Of a DNA stretch of 64,000 bases, positions 9,309-18,102 are shown piece after piece. The position numbers and the translations under genes are program-made. The DNA is taken from positions 5,001,001 to 5,065,000 of the forward strand of contig NZ_CP095855.1 of the NCBI RefSeq assembly GCF_023100805.1. Direction: 5' to 3'. The notes under the pieces are model-generated. The model ran no database searches. It was not told the DNA's origin and saw nothing but the letters and a program-made list of their open reading frames with translations. This stretch comes from Chitinophaga filiformis (lineage in GTDB: Bacteria; Bacteroidota; Bacteroidia; Chitinophagales; Chitinophagaceae). How positions within the stretch are numbered: position 1 is the stretch's first letter; every line of letters begins with the position of its first letter.

Positions 9309-9928
9309 AAAGATAGCTTTTCTGCCTGTTCCTTCACAAAAGCCCTGTCAACCAGCGCAGTGTGAGGTATCCGTCCCAGCAGGGGGTAACCGCTCCACCC
9401 TACCACTTCGGTTTCATTGCTGTGGTATTCTCCGCTGAAGATCCAGCCCAGTACAGGGATGGCACGTTGCCGCAATACCTGCGCAGTGAGCAATGCATGG
9501 TTGATGCTACCCAGGTAGTTCCGGGCCACAATAATGACCTTCGCCTCCAGTTGCTGAATAAAATCTATGGTGAAGACCTGTTCCGTCAGGGGAACCATTA
9601 GTCCTCCGGCCCCTTCTATGACCAGCGACCTGCCGGATGGCTGAATGCGGTGTGCCTGTTCAAGTATCTCTTTTACGTTAATGTTCACATCTTCCAGTCT
9701 GGCAGCCAGGTGTGGCGAGGCTGGCGCTTCCAGACAATAAGCTTCCCGGTGGCATACCGATACCGGGTTTGATATCAAACTTTTTACCGTATCTGTGTCT
9801 GTCCCCTCTGTTAATCCTGTTTGTACGGGTTTCCAGTAGTCCGCCTGCAGTGCTTCCACTACACAGGCCGATGTGACTGTTTTCCCTACCCCGGTACCTA
9901 TCCCGGTTATAAAAATCCGTTCACTCAT
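9302..9928 (-). CDS. bioD: Dethiobiotin synthetase
   Basis: BioD carboxylates 7,8-diaminopelargonate to dethiobiotin, the penultimate biotin step. The N-terminus MSERIFITGIGTGVGKT carries the P-loop (GIGTGVGKT at 9-17). I chose the ATG at 9926-9928 over an upstream in-frame start at 9970 because the P-loop normally begins within 10-15 residues of the start. VIEGAGGLMVPL is the second conserved motif. No other biotin gene lies in the window, so bioD is separated from the rest of the pathway here. It heads the minus-strand run bioD, cyclo-ligase, lpxK, rnr. Confidence 0.93.
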   Translation of the reverse strand: MSERIFITGIGTGVGKTVTSACVVEALQADYWKPVQTGLTEGTDTDTVKSLISNPVSVCHREAYCLEAPASPHLAARLEDVNINVKEILEQAHRIQPSGRSLVIEGAGGLMVPLTEQVFTIDFIQQLEAKVIIVARNYLGSINHALLTAQVLRQRAIPVLGWIFSGEYHSNETEVVGWSGYPLLGRIPHTALVDRAFVKEQAEKLSLW

Positions 9929-10024
9929 GACATGCAAAGATAGTATAATAGAAATTACTTTGATAATCAATTCCTGTTAAGAAACCATTAGCCTTTGTTT
10001 CCGTTCCTGATCCGGGCGGCAAGG

Positions 10025-10141
10025 GTACCGATCCGGTACAAACGGCCTTCGGCTGGCCTTAACTTACGTTCAGCTTACGTTCAGGACGTAAGATGAACGT
10101 AAGTTAAGGCCATTTGTACTATAGTCGTACCGGACCGGTAC
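10025..10141. repeat. Nested palindrome with ACGTAAG core
   Basis: The inner hairpin has 26-base arms at 10055-10080 and 10086-10111 with one mismatch and a five-base loop. The outer arms at 10025-10039 and 10127-10141 (GTACCG..CCGGTAC) pair with one mismatch. The element lies between the divergent bioD and cystathionine beta-synthase genes. Its core (CTTACGT/ACGTAAG, doubled in each arm) matches the larger palindrome at 52414-52505. Confidence 0.85.
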
Positions 10142-10241
10142 TGGCCAGGGCGGATAGCGTATTTGTACCAGGCAGGCTCCCCGGGGGGATGACGTGACAT
10201 GCGGAAATTCCTTACTTTCGCCACAGTCCAACAAGATTTAT

Positions 10242-11600
10242 ATGAAATTTTGCAATAGCATACTCGAAACAATCGGAAATACCCCCCTTGTCAAATTACA
10301 CCGCGTTACCGCCGGCCTTCCATGTCCGGTACTGGCAAAAGTTGAGTTTTTTAACCCCGGCAATTCTATTAAGGACCGTATGGCCGTAAAAATGGTCGAA
10401 GAGGCAGAGAAACAGGGTTTGCTGAAACCCGGCGGCACCATCATTGAAGGTACATCCGGCAATACCGGTATGGGCCTTGCATTGGCCGCAGTGATCAAAG
10501 GATATAAATGCATCTTCACCACCACCGATAAGCAATCCAAGGAGAAAGTAGATATACTCAAGGCCGTAGGTGCAGAAGTGATCGTCTGTCCTACGAATGT
10601 GGAACCGGAAGATCCCCGTTCCTATTACTCTGTAGCCCGCCGGCTGTCGCAGGAGATCCCGAACGCATTCTACGTGAACCAGTACGACAACCTGGCCAAC
10701 CGGGAAGCGCACTATGAGCAGACCGGCCCCGAGATCTGGGAGCAGACGGACGGGAAGGTGACCCACCTGGTGGTGGCTACCGGTACCGGAGGCACCATCA
10801 CAGGCGCCGGCAAATTCCTCAAAGAGAAGAATCCGGATATCCAGGTATGGGCCATAGACAGTTATGGCTCCCTGCTGAAGAAATACCATGAAACCGGCGA
10901 ACTGGATATGAGTGAGGTATATCCTTACATCACGGAAGGTATCGGCGAAGACTTCGTACCGCAGAACTACGACATGAGCGTGATCGATCATTTCGAGAAA
11001 GTGACCGATAAGGACGGCGCAGTGATGGCCCGCCGTATTTCCAAGGAAGAAGGCATTTTCGTAGGCTATTCCGCCGGATCGGCAGTATCGGGTTTATTGC
11101 AGCTGAAAAGCAGGCTGAAGCCGACTGACCTGGTAGTGGTGATCTTCCACGACCATGGCAGCCGTTATGTGGGAAAAGTTTACAATGACCAGTGGATGAT
11201 GGAACGCGGCTTCCTGGATGTAAAGACCGTAAAGGATGTAGTGAACGGGCGTCGTAACCAGCCACTGGTAACGATCGGCCAGGATGAGAAAGTAAGCGAG
11301 GCAATTGTGAAGATGAAGAAGTACGACATTGAACACCTGCCGGTACTGCATAATAACCAGATTGTTGGAGCTATCTCCGAAGGAGGACTTTTCAACCGCC
11401 TGATCGACGACGTCAACCTGAAAGACGCACAGGTCAAACAGGTCATGCAGGCTGCTTTCCCGGAAGTAAGCATGGACACGCCAATAGAAAAGCTAAGCGT
11501 ATATATCAACAAGGAGAATGGGGCAGTGATCACTAAAGACGATAGCGGTAAACCGCATATCGTGACGAAATACGACATTATCCAGGCGCTAGGAAGCTGA
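10242..11600 (+). CDS. Cystathionine beta-synthase (PLP enzyme with CBS domains)
   Basis: The 452-residue protein joins a fold-type II PLP domain (1 to about 310) to a C-terminal pair of CBS domains (about 330-450). The PLP lysine is K44 in NPGNSIKDRM; GTSGNTGMGLA and ATGTGGTITG form the substrate and phosphate loops. This layout is that of cystathionine beta-synthase; a cysteine synthase normally lacks the CBS pair. The likely reaction is serine plus homocysteine to cystathionine. I chose the ATG at 10242 because the preceding 16 residues of the longer frame are unlike the family. A near-match -7 box (TACTTTCG, 10213-10220) lies just upstream. Confidence 0.92.
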   Translation: MKFCNSILETIGNTPLVKLHRVTAGLPCPVLAKVEFFNPGNSIKDRMAVKMVEEAEKQGLLKPGGTIIEGTSGNTGMGLALAAVIKGYKCIFTTTDKQSKEKVDILKAVGAEVIVCPTNVEPEDPRSYYSVARRLSQEIPNAFYVNQYDNLANREAHYEQTGPEIWEQTDGKVTHLVVATGTGGTITGAGKFLKEKNPDIQVWAIDSYGSLLKKYHETGELDMSEVYPYITEGIGEDFVPQNYDMSVIDHFEKVTDKDGAVMARRISKEEGIFVGYSAGSAVSGLLQLKSRLKPTDLVVVIFHDHGSRYVGKVYNDQWMMERGFLDVKTVKDVVNGRRNQPLVTIGQDEKVSEAIVKMKKYDIEHLPVLHNNQIVGAISEGGLFNRLIDDVNLKDAQVKQVMQAAFPEVSMDTPIEKLSVYINKENGAVITKDDSGKPHIVTKYDIIQALGS

Positions 11601-11603
11601 TAT

Positions 11604-12431
11604 ATGATGCCTGCTATCAATACTTACAAAGACCAGCTGGGGCGGGAAGTGAGCATTCCTTACCCGCCCCGCCGGATCATCTCACTGGTTCCTTCCCAGA
11701 CCGAATTACTTTATGACCTGGGACTGGACGAAGAAGTGATCGCCATTACAAAATTCTGTATCCATCCGGACAAGTGGTTCCGCCATAAGACACGCATAGG
11801 AGGCACCAAACAACTACACCTGGAACAGATCCTCGCCCTGCAACCCGATCTTATTATTGCCAACAAGGAGGAAAATACGGCCGAGCAGGTGCAATACCTG
11901 ATGGAGCAGGTGCCGGTGTGGGTGAGCGATATCCACTGCCTAAATGATGCACTGGACATGATCCGGAGCATTGGCGCCATCACCGGCAAAAATGAAGCAG
12001 CGGAACAGATAACCGACAACATCTCGCTCAGTTTCAGGCGAATGGATGAAAAAATGCGGGGGCAACGCCCCGTCCGCACGGCTTATTTTATCTGGCGGGA
12101 GCCCTGGATGGTGGCCGGCGGAGATACTTTTATCCATGCCATGCTGGAGCATTGCCACCTGGAGAATGTTTTTGCCGCGACAGCCCGCTACCCTGCTATT
12201 GACATTGACCAACTGAAAAGCATCGATTGCCAGCTGGTACTGCTTTCTTCGGAACCTTACCCTTTTAAGGATAAGCATATTGCGGAATTACAGGCCGTAC
12301 TGCCCGGTGTGCGTATTGAATTGGTGGACGGAGAGATGTTCTCCTGGTATGGCAGCCGGCTGGAGAAAGCAGCCATGTATTTACAGGCATTCAGGGACAG
12401 ACTGGAGGAACTGCCTCATTTTAAATCCTGA
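11604..12431 (+). CDS. BtuF-like helical-backbone metal/cobalamin-binding protein
   Basis: This 275-residue protein has the periplasmic-binding-protein fold with a long linking helix: PPRRIISLVPSQTELL (about 20-35) is the characteristic first strand and loop, and LQPDLIIANKEEN the second. There is no signal peptide or lipobox, so in this form it appears cytoplasmic or lacks a recognised export signal, unlike classic BtuF. Such leaderless members are frequent in Bacteroidota. It begins 3 bases after the cystathionine beta-synthase stop, so the two are co-transcribed; cobalamin and homocysteine metabolism are linked, but the pairing is only suggestive. Two adjacent ATGs (11604, 11607) are possible starts. 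Confidence 0.85.
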   Translation: MMPAINTYKDQLGREVSIPYPPRRIISLVPSQTELLYDLGLDEEVIAITKFCIHPDKWFRHKTRIGGTKQLHLEQILALQPDLIIANKEENTAEQVQYLMEQVPVWVSDIHCLNDALDMIRSIGAITGKNEAAEQITDNISLSFRRMDEKMRGQRPVRTAYFIWREPWMVAGGDTFIHAMLEHCHLENVFAATARYPAIDIDQLKSIDCQLVLLSSEPYPFKDKHIAELQAVLPGVRIELVDGEMFSWYGSRLEKAAMYLQAFRDRLEELPHFKS

Positions 12432-12623
12432 AGGCAATATGCGGGGAAAACAAAGGGAATGAGTGGGACACTTAAGACAATATTGAAGCAGGGCGCCCAA
12501 ATCTATGACCAGCAATAAGAATTTGCCCGAAAAAATGACGAATTCCTATAAAAATCACCAGATTTTTTGTGATTCATACAATTCTAATTCAGAAATCTAC
12601 TATAATAGTTAATCTTTAGTACT

Positions 12624-12631
12624 TATATTTG
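12624..12631 (+). promoter_or_regulatory. -7 promoter box of the aldolase gene
   Basis: TATATTTG matches TAnnTTTG exactly, 31 bases before the start codon at 12663, in a 230-base A/T-rich gap that otherwise shows nothing. Confidence 0.55.
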
Positions 12632-12662
12632 CTGTCCTTAAATGTAAAACAATCCGAAAGCT

Positions 12663-13730
12663 ATGGGAAAATACAGAGCTGGCGTGTTATTCGGCGAAGA
12701 GCTGGATGCGCTGTACAATGATGCCAAGAATAACGCATGGGCAATGCCTGCTGTTAACGTAGTAGGTACCAATTCCGTAAACGCAGTACTGGAAACCGCT
12801 GCCAAAGTAAATTCACCTGTAATTATTCAGTTTTCTAATGGTGGCGCGCAGTTCTTTGCGGGTAAAGGAATGCCGAATGATAAACTGCAGGCAAATATTG
12901 CCGGTGGTATTTCCGGTGCAAAACACGTACACGAGGTGGCAAAATACTACGGTGTTCCTGTAGTACTGCACACTGACCACGCCGCTAAGAAATGGCTGCC
13001 ATGGATCGATGGTCTGCTGGATGCCGGTGAAGCTTTCATGAAACAGAACGGTCAGCCACTGTACAGCTCCCACATGCTGGACCTCTCTGAAGAGCCGCTG
13101 CACGAGAATATAGAAACTTCCCTGAAATATTTCGAGAGAATGAACAAACTGGGTATGTCCATCGAGATCGAGCTGGGCGTAACCGGTGGTGAAGAAGACG
13201 GTGTGGACAACTCCGGCGTTGAGAACCACAAGCTGTACACACAGCCTGAAGAAGTAGCTTACGCTTACGAAACACTGTCTAAAGTGGGCAGCCGTTTCAC
13301 AGTAGCTGCTGCTTTCGGTAACGTACACGGTGTTTACTCTCCGGGCAACGTGGAACTGCGTCCGGTGATCCTGCACAACAGCCAGGAATTCATCCAGAAG
13401 AAATTCGGTACTGCTCCTAAACCAGTGTACTACGTATTCCATGGCGGTTCCGGTTCTCCTAAACACCAGATCAACGAAGCGCTGGGTTACGGTGTGATCA
13501 AAATGAACATCGATACTGATATGCAGTGGGCATTCTGGGAAGGCGTACACGACTTCTACGAAGCGAAGAAAGGTTATCTGCAGGCACAGCTGGGTAACCC
13601 TGAGGGCGCAGATAAGCCAAACAAAAAATACTATGACCCACGCGTATGGCTGCGTAAAGGCGAAGAAACTTTCGTAAAACGCCTGGAAGAAGCCTTTGCT
13701 GACCTGAACTGCATAAACAGGAACGCATAA
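12663..13730 (+). CDS. fbaA: Class II fructose-bisphosphate aldolase
   Basis: This 355-residue zinc enzyme interconverts fructose-1,6-bisphosphate with dihydroxyacetone phosphate and glyceraldehyde-3-phosphate. HTDHA (103-107) holds the catalytic Asp and a zinc His; NVHGVY and FHGGSGS carry the remaining zinc His residues and the phosphate loop. Length and sequence match the FbaA (class IIa) type. It is monocistronic, with a perfect -7 box upstream and a strong terminator 25 bases after the stop. Codon choice is visibly more biased than in neighbours (repeated CTG, AAA, GGT), as expected for a highly expressed glycolytic gene. Confidence 0.96.
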   Translation: MGKYRAGVLFGEELDALYNDAKNNAWAMPAVNVVGTNSVNAVLETAAKVNSPVIIQFSNGGAQFFAGKGMPNDKLQANIAGGISGAKHVHEVAKYYGVPVVLHTDHAAKKWLPWIDGLLDAGEAFMKQNGQPLYSSHMLDLSEEPLHENIETSLKYFERMNKLGMSIEIELGVTGGEEDGVDNSGVENHKLYTQPEEVAYAYETLSKVGSRFTVAAAFGNVHGVYSPGNVELRPVILHNSQEFIQKKFGTAPKPVYYVFHGGSGSPKHQINEALGYGVIKMNIDTDMQWAFWEGVHDFYEAKKGYLQAQLGNPEGADKPNKKYYDPRVWLRKGEETFVKRLEEAFADLNCINRNA

Positions 13731-13754
13731 TCCGCGAAGCGGTACAATTTATAG

Positions 13755-13786
13755 ATCCTCAGGAAGTCATTCCTGAGGATTTTTTT
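13755..13786 (+). terminator. Rho-independent terminator of fbaA
   Basis: A perfect 11-bp stem (ATCCTCAGGAA / TTCCTGAGGAT) with a four-base loop is followed by six T residues. Confidence 0.92.
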
Positions 13787-13939
13787 GTAAATACACTTTT
13801 ATTATAGCAGTTATATATATATCTTTCCAATCAAATTATTGGTTGCCAGGTACTTTAAGTATAAATCTAAGGGTAGAATACTTTGGAAGTTATAATAATT
13901 TGTATCTTGCACAACTATTTTGTAACCTAATAGCACAAT

Positions 13940-14788
13940 ATGTCAAGCTGGTTTAAGCGCATTAAACAAGGCATTCAAACGTCTACAAGTGAAAAGAAAG
14001 AGGCGCCGGATGGGTTGTGGCACAAATGTCCTAACTGCAAAAAAACCTCTACAGTAAAGGATCTGAAGGAGCACTATTATGTATGCGACAAGTGTAATTA
14101 TCACAATCGCATTAATTCGGCTGAGTATTTCGAAATACTTTTTGACAATAATCAGTTCGAAGAGCTTTTTGAGAACATTTATCCGAAAGACTTCCTCGGA
14201 TTTAAGGACCTCAAGCCGTATGGCGCGAGACTGGTAGACGCACAAAAGAAGTCAGGCCTGAAAGATGCAATGCGGGTAGGCGTAGGTAAGGTACTGGGTA
14301 ACGACCTCGTGATCGCCTGTATGGACTTTGCCTTCATCGGCGGATCCATGGGTTCAGTGGTAGGTGAAAAGATCGCCCGTTCCATCGATTATTGCATTGC
14401 GAACAAAATGCCGTTGATGATCATCTCCAAGTCAGGAGGCGCCCGTATGATGGAAAGTGCCTTCTCCCTGATGCAGATGGCGAAAACGTCCGCAAAACTG
14501 ACACAGCTGGCAGAAGCAAAGCTGCCATATATTTCCCTGATGACAGACCCTACCACCGGTGGTGTGACTGCGTCTTTCGCAATGCTGGGCGACCTGAATA
14601 TTGCAGAGCCTAAAGCACTGATCGGCTTTGCCGGTCCGCGTGTTATCAAGGAAACGATTAAAAAAGACCTGCCGGAAGGTTTCCAGAGTGCAGAATTCCT
14701 GCTGGAACATGGCTTCCTGGACCTGATCATCGACCGCAAGGAGATGAAACAACGCCTGGCAGTGTTATTGGAATTATTTAAACACTAA
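13940..14788 (+). CDS. accD: Acetyl-CoA carboxylase carboxyltransferase subunit beta
   Basis: AccD and AccA together transfer the carboxyl group from carboxybiotin to acetyl-CoA, giving malonyl-CoA for fatty acid synthesis. The 282-residue protein has the bacterial AccD zinc finger (C30, C33, C49, C52) followed by the crotonase-fold carboxyltransferase domain with SGGARMMES and TDPTTGGVTAS. Upstream, TTGG (13883) and TATCTTGC (13903-13910) make a plausible imperfect promoter. accA is not in the window. smpB follows after 109 bases that contain an A/T-rich imperfect repeat of AGGAATT units. Confidence 0.95.
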   Translation: MSSWFKRIKQGIQTSTSEKKEAPDGLWHKCPNCKKTSTVKDLKEHYYVCDKCNYHNRINSAEYFEILFDNNQFEELFENIYPKDFLGFKDLKPYGARLVDAQKKSGLKDAMRVGVGKVLGNDLVIACMDFAFIGGSMGSVVGEKIARSIDYCIANKMPLMIISKSGGARMMESAFSLMQMAKTSAKLTQLAEAKLPYISLMTDPTTGGVTASFAMLGDLNIAEPKALIGFAGPRVIKETIKKDLPEGFQSAEFLLEHGFLDLIIDRKEMKQRLAVLLELFKH

Positions 14789-14897
14789 GCACCAAAACTG
14801 AAGAAATCAGGAATTAGGAATTAAGGATTGGGATTGGGGAGATGCTTCCGGATTTCAATTTTTAATTCCTAATTTTTAGCTCCTAACTAATAAGAAG

Positions 14898-15335
14898 ATG
14901 GCAGAACTCAAGAACAGATCGGCATATTTCGAGTACGCAATAGAGGATAAGTATATTGCCGGCATGGTGTTGACAGGCACAGAGATCAAGTCCATCCGTG
15001 GGAGCAGGGTAAGCTTCAACGATTCATTCTGCTATTTCTCAAAAGGAGAATTGTTTGTTAAAAGCCTGCATATCGCCGAGTATTCACACGGCACTTATGC
15101 TAATCATGATCCCCTGCGCGAACGTAAGTTACTGCTCACCAAGCGGGAACTACGGAAACTTGAGAATAAGATAAAAGAAAGAGGCTATAGCATTATCCCG
15201 CTTCGCATCTTCATTACCGACAAAAGCCTGGCAAAGATAGAGATCGGCCTGGGTAAAGGTAAAAAGCTGCACGATAAACGCGAAAGTATCAAACAGCGTG
15301 AAACGGACAGGGAGATCAGAAGATTCCTGAAATAA
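14898..15335 (+). CDS. smpB: SsrA-binding protein
   Basis: SmpB binds tmRNA and delivers it to stalled ribosomes for trans-translation. The 145-residue protein has the SmpB beta-barrel (AGMVLTGTEIKSIRGSRVS near 21-40) and the basic C-terminal tail KKLHDKRESIKQRETDR that inserts in the empty mRNA channel. Length is normal. The lipoprotein gene downstream starts 20 bases after its stop and may be co-transcribed. tmRNA itself is not in this window. Confidence 0.95.
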   Translation: MAELKNRSAYFEYAIEDKYIAGMVLTGTEIKSIRGSRVSFNDSFCYFSKGELFVKSLHIAEYSHGTYANHDPLRERKLLLTKRELRKLENKIKERGYSIIPLRIFITDKSLAKIEIGLGKGKKLHDKRESIKQRETDREIRRFLK

Positions 15336-15355
15336 GAAAATTTATATTCGAGCAT

Positions 15356-16492
15356 ATGCAAAACCGTTTCTGGTGGCTGATTGCCCCTATCCTACTGATT
15401 CTGTCCTGTAAATCAGGTGAAAAACTCTACAACAAAGGCCGCTACGATGAAGCGGTAATGGCGTTCGTAAAAAAATTACAGAAAAGACCTGACAACACTG
15501 TTTCACTGCAACTGCTTCCTCAGGCCTATACACAGGCACAACGTTCCCACGAGGACAAAGTCAATGGCTACATGGTCTCCAACGACCCGCTGAAATGGGA
15601 ATACATCCGCTCGGAATACCGCGCGCTCCAGCGTCTGTACGACGGCATTCACGCCTCTCCTGCAGCCCTGGCCATCGTTAAACCGAAAGATTATCGTAAT
15701 GCTATCAGCGGCGCCCAGGAAAATGCCGCCCAGGTTCGGTATGACAGAGGCGTATCCCTCCTGGAACAGGGCGATAAAGCCGCTGCAAGACAGGCCTTTG
15801 AAGAATTCCAGGCCGCGCTCAACCTGATCCCGAACTACCGCAATTCCGCTCAGCTCATGGACGAATCTTTCCAGAGAGGCCTTGTAAATGTAGTGGTAAG
15901 GCAGGTAGACGTGCGCTCTCCTTATTACCAGTTCAGCGCTGACCAGTTCAGAGATGTACTGATCCGCAACCTGCAGCAGCGGAATATCAACCGCTTTGTA
16001 CAATTCACCGACGAGCGCATCGCCCGCAACAATAAGATACAACCTGACCAGTTCCTGGAAATGCGTTTCAATGATTTCGTGGTAGGCCAGACCTATGTAG
16101 ACCGATCTGAAAGAGAAGTGTCTAAAGAGATCGTTGTAGGTACAGTAAGAGACTCCAGCGGTAAGGCTACCATCAATCGCTACGGTACCGTAAAAGCAAA
16201 GGTATACGTCGTGAAGGCAACCGTTGTTTCCAAAGGCCTGCTGGACTATCAGCTCATCGACGTGGCAACCAACAATATCATCCGTACCGACAGGCTCCCG
16301 GGCACTTATACCTGGATGAACCAATACGGTTATTATAAAGGCGACGAACGCGCACTCAGCGACGAGGACAAGGCACTAATGGTTGGAGAAGACATAGCCC
16401 CCCCTCCTCCACAGGAATTATTCCTGCAGTTCACCAAACCGATCTACGATCAGTTAACACGTGATATGCAGAACATCTATAACAACATGTAG
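15356..16492 (+). CDS. TPR-like lipoprotein, function unknown
   Basis: This 378-residue protein begins with a lipoprotein signal (hydrophobic 5-16, lipobox ILSC with Cys near 18), so it is probably anchored in a membrane facing the periplasm. Residues 20-180 contain two or three tetratricopeptide-like helical hairpins, e.g. LYNKGRYDEAVMAFVKKL and GVSLLEQGDKAAARQAFEEF. The C-terminal half is beta-rich and unassigned. No enzymatic motif is visible. It follows smpB closely and is terminated by a strong hairpin at 16574-16616. Such proteins often act as assembly scaffolds, but nothing in the sequence proves a partner. Confidence 0.8.
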   Translation: MQNRFWWLIAPILLILSCKSGEKLYNKGRYDEAVMAFVKKLQKRPDNTVSLQLLPQAYTQAQRSHEDKVNGYMVSNDPLKWEYIRSEYRALQRLYDGIHASPAALAIVKPKDYRNAISGAQENAAQVRYDRGVSLLEQGDKAAARQAFEEFQAALNLIPNYRNSAQLMDESFQRGLVNVVVRQVDVRSPYYQFSADQFRDVLIRNLQQRNINRFVQFTDERIARNNKIQPDQFLEMRFNDFVVGQTYVDRSEREVSKEIVVGTVRDSSGKATINRYGTVKAKVYVVKATVVSKGLLDYQLIDVATNNIIRTDRLPGTYTWMNQYGYYKGDERALSDEDKALMVGEDIAPPPPQELFLQFTKPIYDQLTRDMQNIYNNM

Positions 16493-16573
16493 GAACGCGA
16501 TAAAGACCGCCAGGCGACCTGAGATAAAGGATGACTAGCGGAGACAATAAACAACGGTCCTAAGAGCATATAA

Positions 16574-16616
16574 AAGAGCACCTGAGGCTTTTAAGCCATT
16601 CCAGGTGCTCTTTTTA
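16574..16616 (+). terminator. Rho-independent terminator after the TPR lipoprotein
   Basis: Arms AGAGCACCTG and CAGGTGCTCT pair perfectly, an inner GGCTT/AAGCC helix extends the hairpin, and five T residues follow. Confidence 0.88.
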
Positions 16617-16706
16617 AGTTCTAGCGCATTCGCGTCAAGCCACCCAATAGCACTCATTTATACGGACCCCTGCTCTTTTCAGGTATCTAAACATTAGATA
16701 AATATG

Positions 16707-16714
16707 TATATTTG
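16707..16714 (+). promoter_or_regulatory. -7 promoter box of the small lipoprotein gene
   Basis: TATATTTG matches TAnnTTTG exactly and precedes the start codon at 16775 by 60 bases. A short palindrome (CGTAAACGGGTC..GCCGTTTAC, 16719-16745) lies in the leader. Confidence 0.5.
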
Positions 16715-16774
16715 CACCCGTAAACGGGTCTGCATCAGCCGTTTACTACAAACCACAACACAAACCATAGATCT

Positions 16775-17266
16775 ATGAAAAAACTCGCATTGTTCCTGCT
16801 TGCAGCAAGCATTTTTGCCGGCGCATGCAGGAAAGACGGGCAAGCGGGAAGGGATGAAGTGAAACCAACAGGCGGGGAATTTACGATAGAAGGGAAATCT
16901 TACTTATCAGACTATACTTACTGGACGGGTACCGACGGACTCGTTCTGACCAACGTTCCGCAGGCGCCCGAATATATTGAGAACGCTGTACAGATCTTTG
17001 TTGACAGTCTCTATTTCTCCCGCACGTATACATACATGGATCGTAATAATACAGGTTACGACAAGCGGAAGAATTTTTCCAATGCAATCGTAAAGTATAC
17101 GCCCAGCGGCATATATGGTAACGGATATGAAATAACAGGTGTAACAGCAGGTACCATGAATGTCAGCAATAACGGGGAAACCTTCACCATAGATTTCGAT
17201 ATCACCGTTGCCGGCAGACATATGCAGGGCACTTATGTAGGGAAAGTTGCAGGGAAGAGATTTTAA
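16775..17266 (+). CDS. Small lipoprotein, function unknown
   Basis: The 163-residue product has a clear lipoprotein signal: MKKLALFLLAASIFAGAC with the lipobox cysteine at position 18. The mature part is beta-rich and polar, without recognised domains; the tail FTIDFDITVAGRHMQGTYVGKV resembles the closing strands of small Bacteroidota lipoproteins of unknown function. It is transcribed alone from a perfect -7 box and converges with the START-domain gene, leaving only 11 bases between stop codons. Confidence 0.75.
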   Translation: MKKLALFLLAASIFAGACRKDGQAGRDEVKPTGGEFTIEGKSYLSDYTYWTGTDGLVLTNVPQAPEYIENAVQIFVDSLYFSRTYTYMDRNNTGYDKRKNFSNAIVKYTPSGIYGNGYEITGVTAGTMNVSNNGETFTIDFDITVAGRHMQGTYVGKVAGKRF

Positions 17267-17277
17267 CGCATTAAGGA

Positions 17278-17919
17278 TCAGTTCTTTATAAAAGCATACT
17301 GCACTTTCTTATACTGCGGTTTGTTGATCTGGGTTTTCAGTTTCCGGAAAGACTCCATAGGGCCTTTGGTGGCAAACAGGTTCACCAGCCATGCAGGAAT
17401 ACTTCCACCGGGATCAGCTTCCAGGGTGTACTCAATGTTCACCATATTGTTCTCAGCCGGAGTAATGATCCATTTACCGGAAGAACGCGTTACGCGTACA
17501 ATACCGCTTTTCTCCGGCACATAGTCCGGCACTACAGGACCATCAATGGTCACGACTTTCGTATGCGGGTCCTGCCTCGCCGTCAGGTGACACACGAAAT
17601 CCCTGTTGCTCAGGGGCCAGGGCAATCCAACTTCGGAATAATAGTATACCTCCGCGGGAGAAACCTGTTTCAGTAAAGTACTTGATTTAGTACTGTATAA
17701 CCACTCCGTGGCTGTGTTAACATCCATAATCACCGCAACAAACTGGGATAAAGTAGCTGGTAATGAACATTTTACCCTGATGCCTTTGTAATTAGAGTTT
17801 TCGATAGTCTTGGTATAAATAGCTATACCATCCTTGTTGGTTTTTAATGTCCAGTTCTCCTGTCCATAACACACCAGGCTGAAAAGCAAGACCAAACTAA
17901 TGATCGATAAGTGTTTCAT
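17278..17919 (-). CDS. Secreted START-domain lipid-binding-like protein
   Basis: After a Sec signal peptide (MKHLSIISLVLLFSLVCYG) this 213-residue protein is a single START/Bet v1-like fold. Features of the family are the opening NWTLKTNKDGIAIYTK, LPWPLSNRDFV in the middle and EYTLEADPGGSIPAWLVN near the end. START domains bind lipids or hydrophobic ligands; the ligand is unknown. Export to the periplasm is inferred from the signal. The gene is divergent from the FtsX-type permease at 18103, sharing a 183-base control region. Confidence 0.82.
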   Translation of the reverse strand: MKHLSIISLVLLFSLVCYGQENWTLKTNKDGIAIYTKTIENSNYKGIRVKCSLPATLSQFVAVIMDVNTATEWLYSTKSSTLLKQVSPAEVYYYSEVGLPWPLSNRDFVCHLTARQDPHTKVVTIDGPVVPDYVPEKSGIVRVTRSSGKWIITPAENNMVNIEYTLEADPGGSIPAWLVNLFATKGPMESFRKLKTQINKPQYKKVQYAFIKN

Positions 17920-18102
17920 GTTCGTCTATAGGTTGAAATCCGTCACAAAACTACCGAACTACGGCCATACTTTGTAAAAGTGAACAGATATTGTATTAAA
18001 AACGGACATTTTGGTTCTTACCCCTATTACTACATCACTGATTATTAATACATTAATAATCCGGCACTTAGTTGGCGGATACTAAGTATATTTCGTCTTT
18101 GT

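Noticed and set aside
14789..14897. AGGAATT-rich stretch between accD and smpB as a terminator or regulatory element
   Set aside because: The arms are short, A/T-rich and poorly matched, and there is no T tract.
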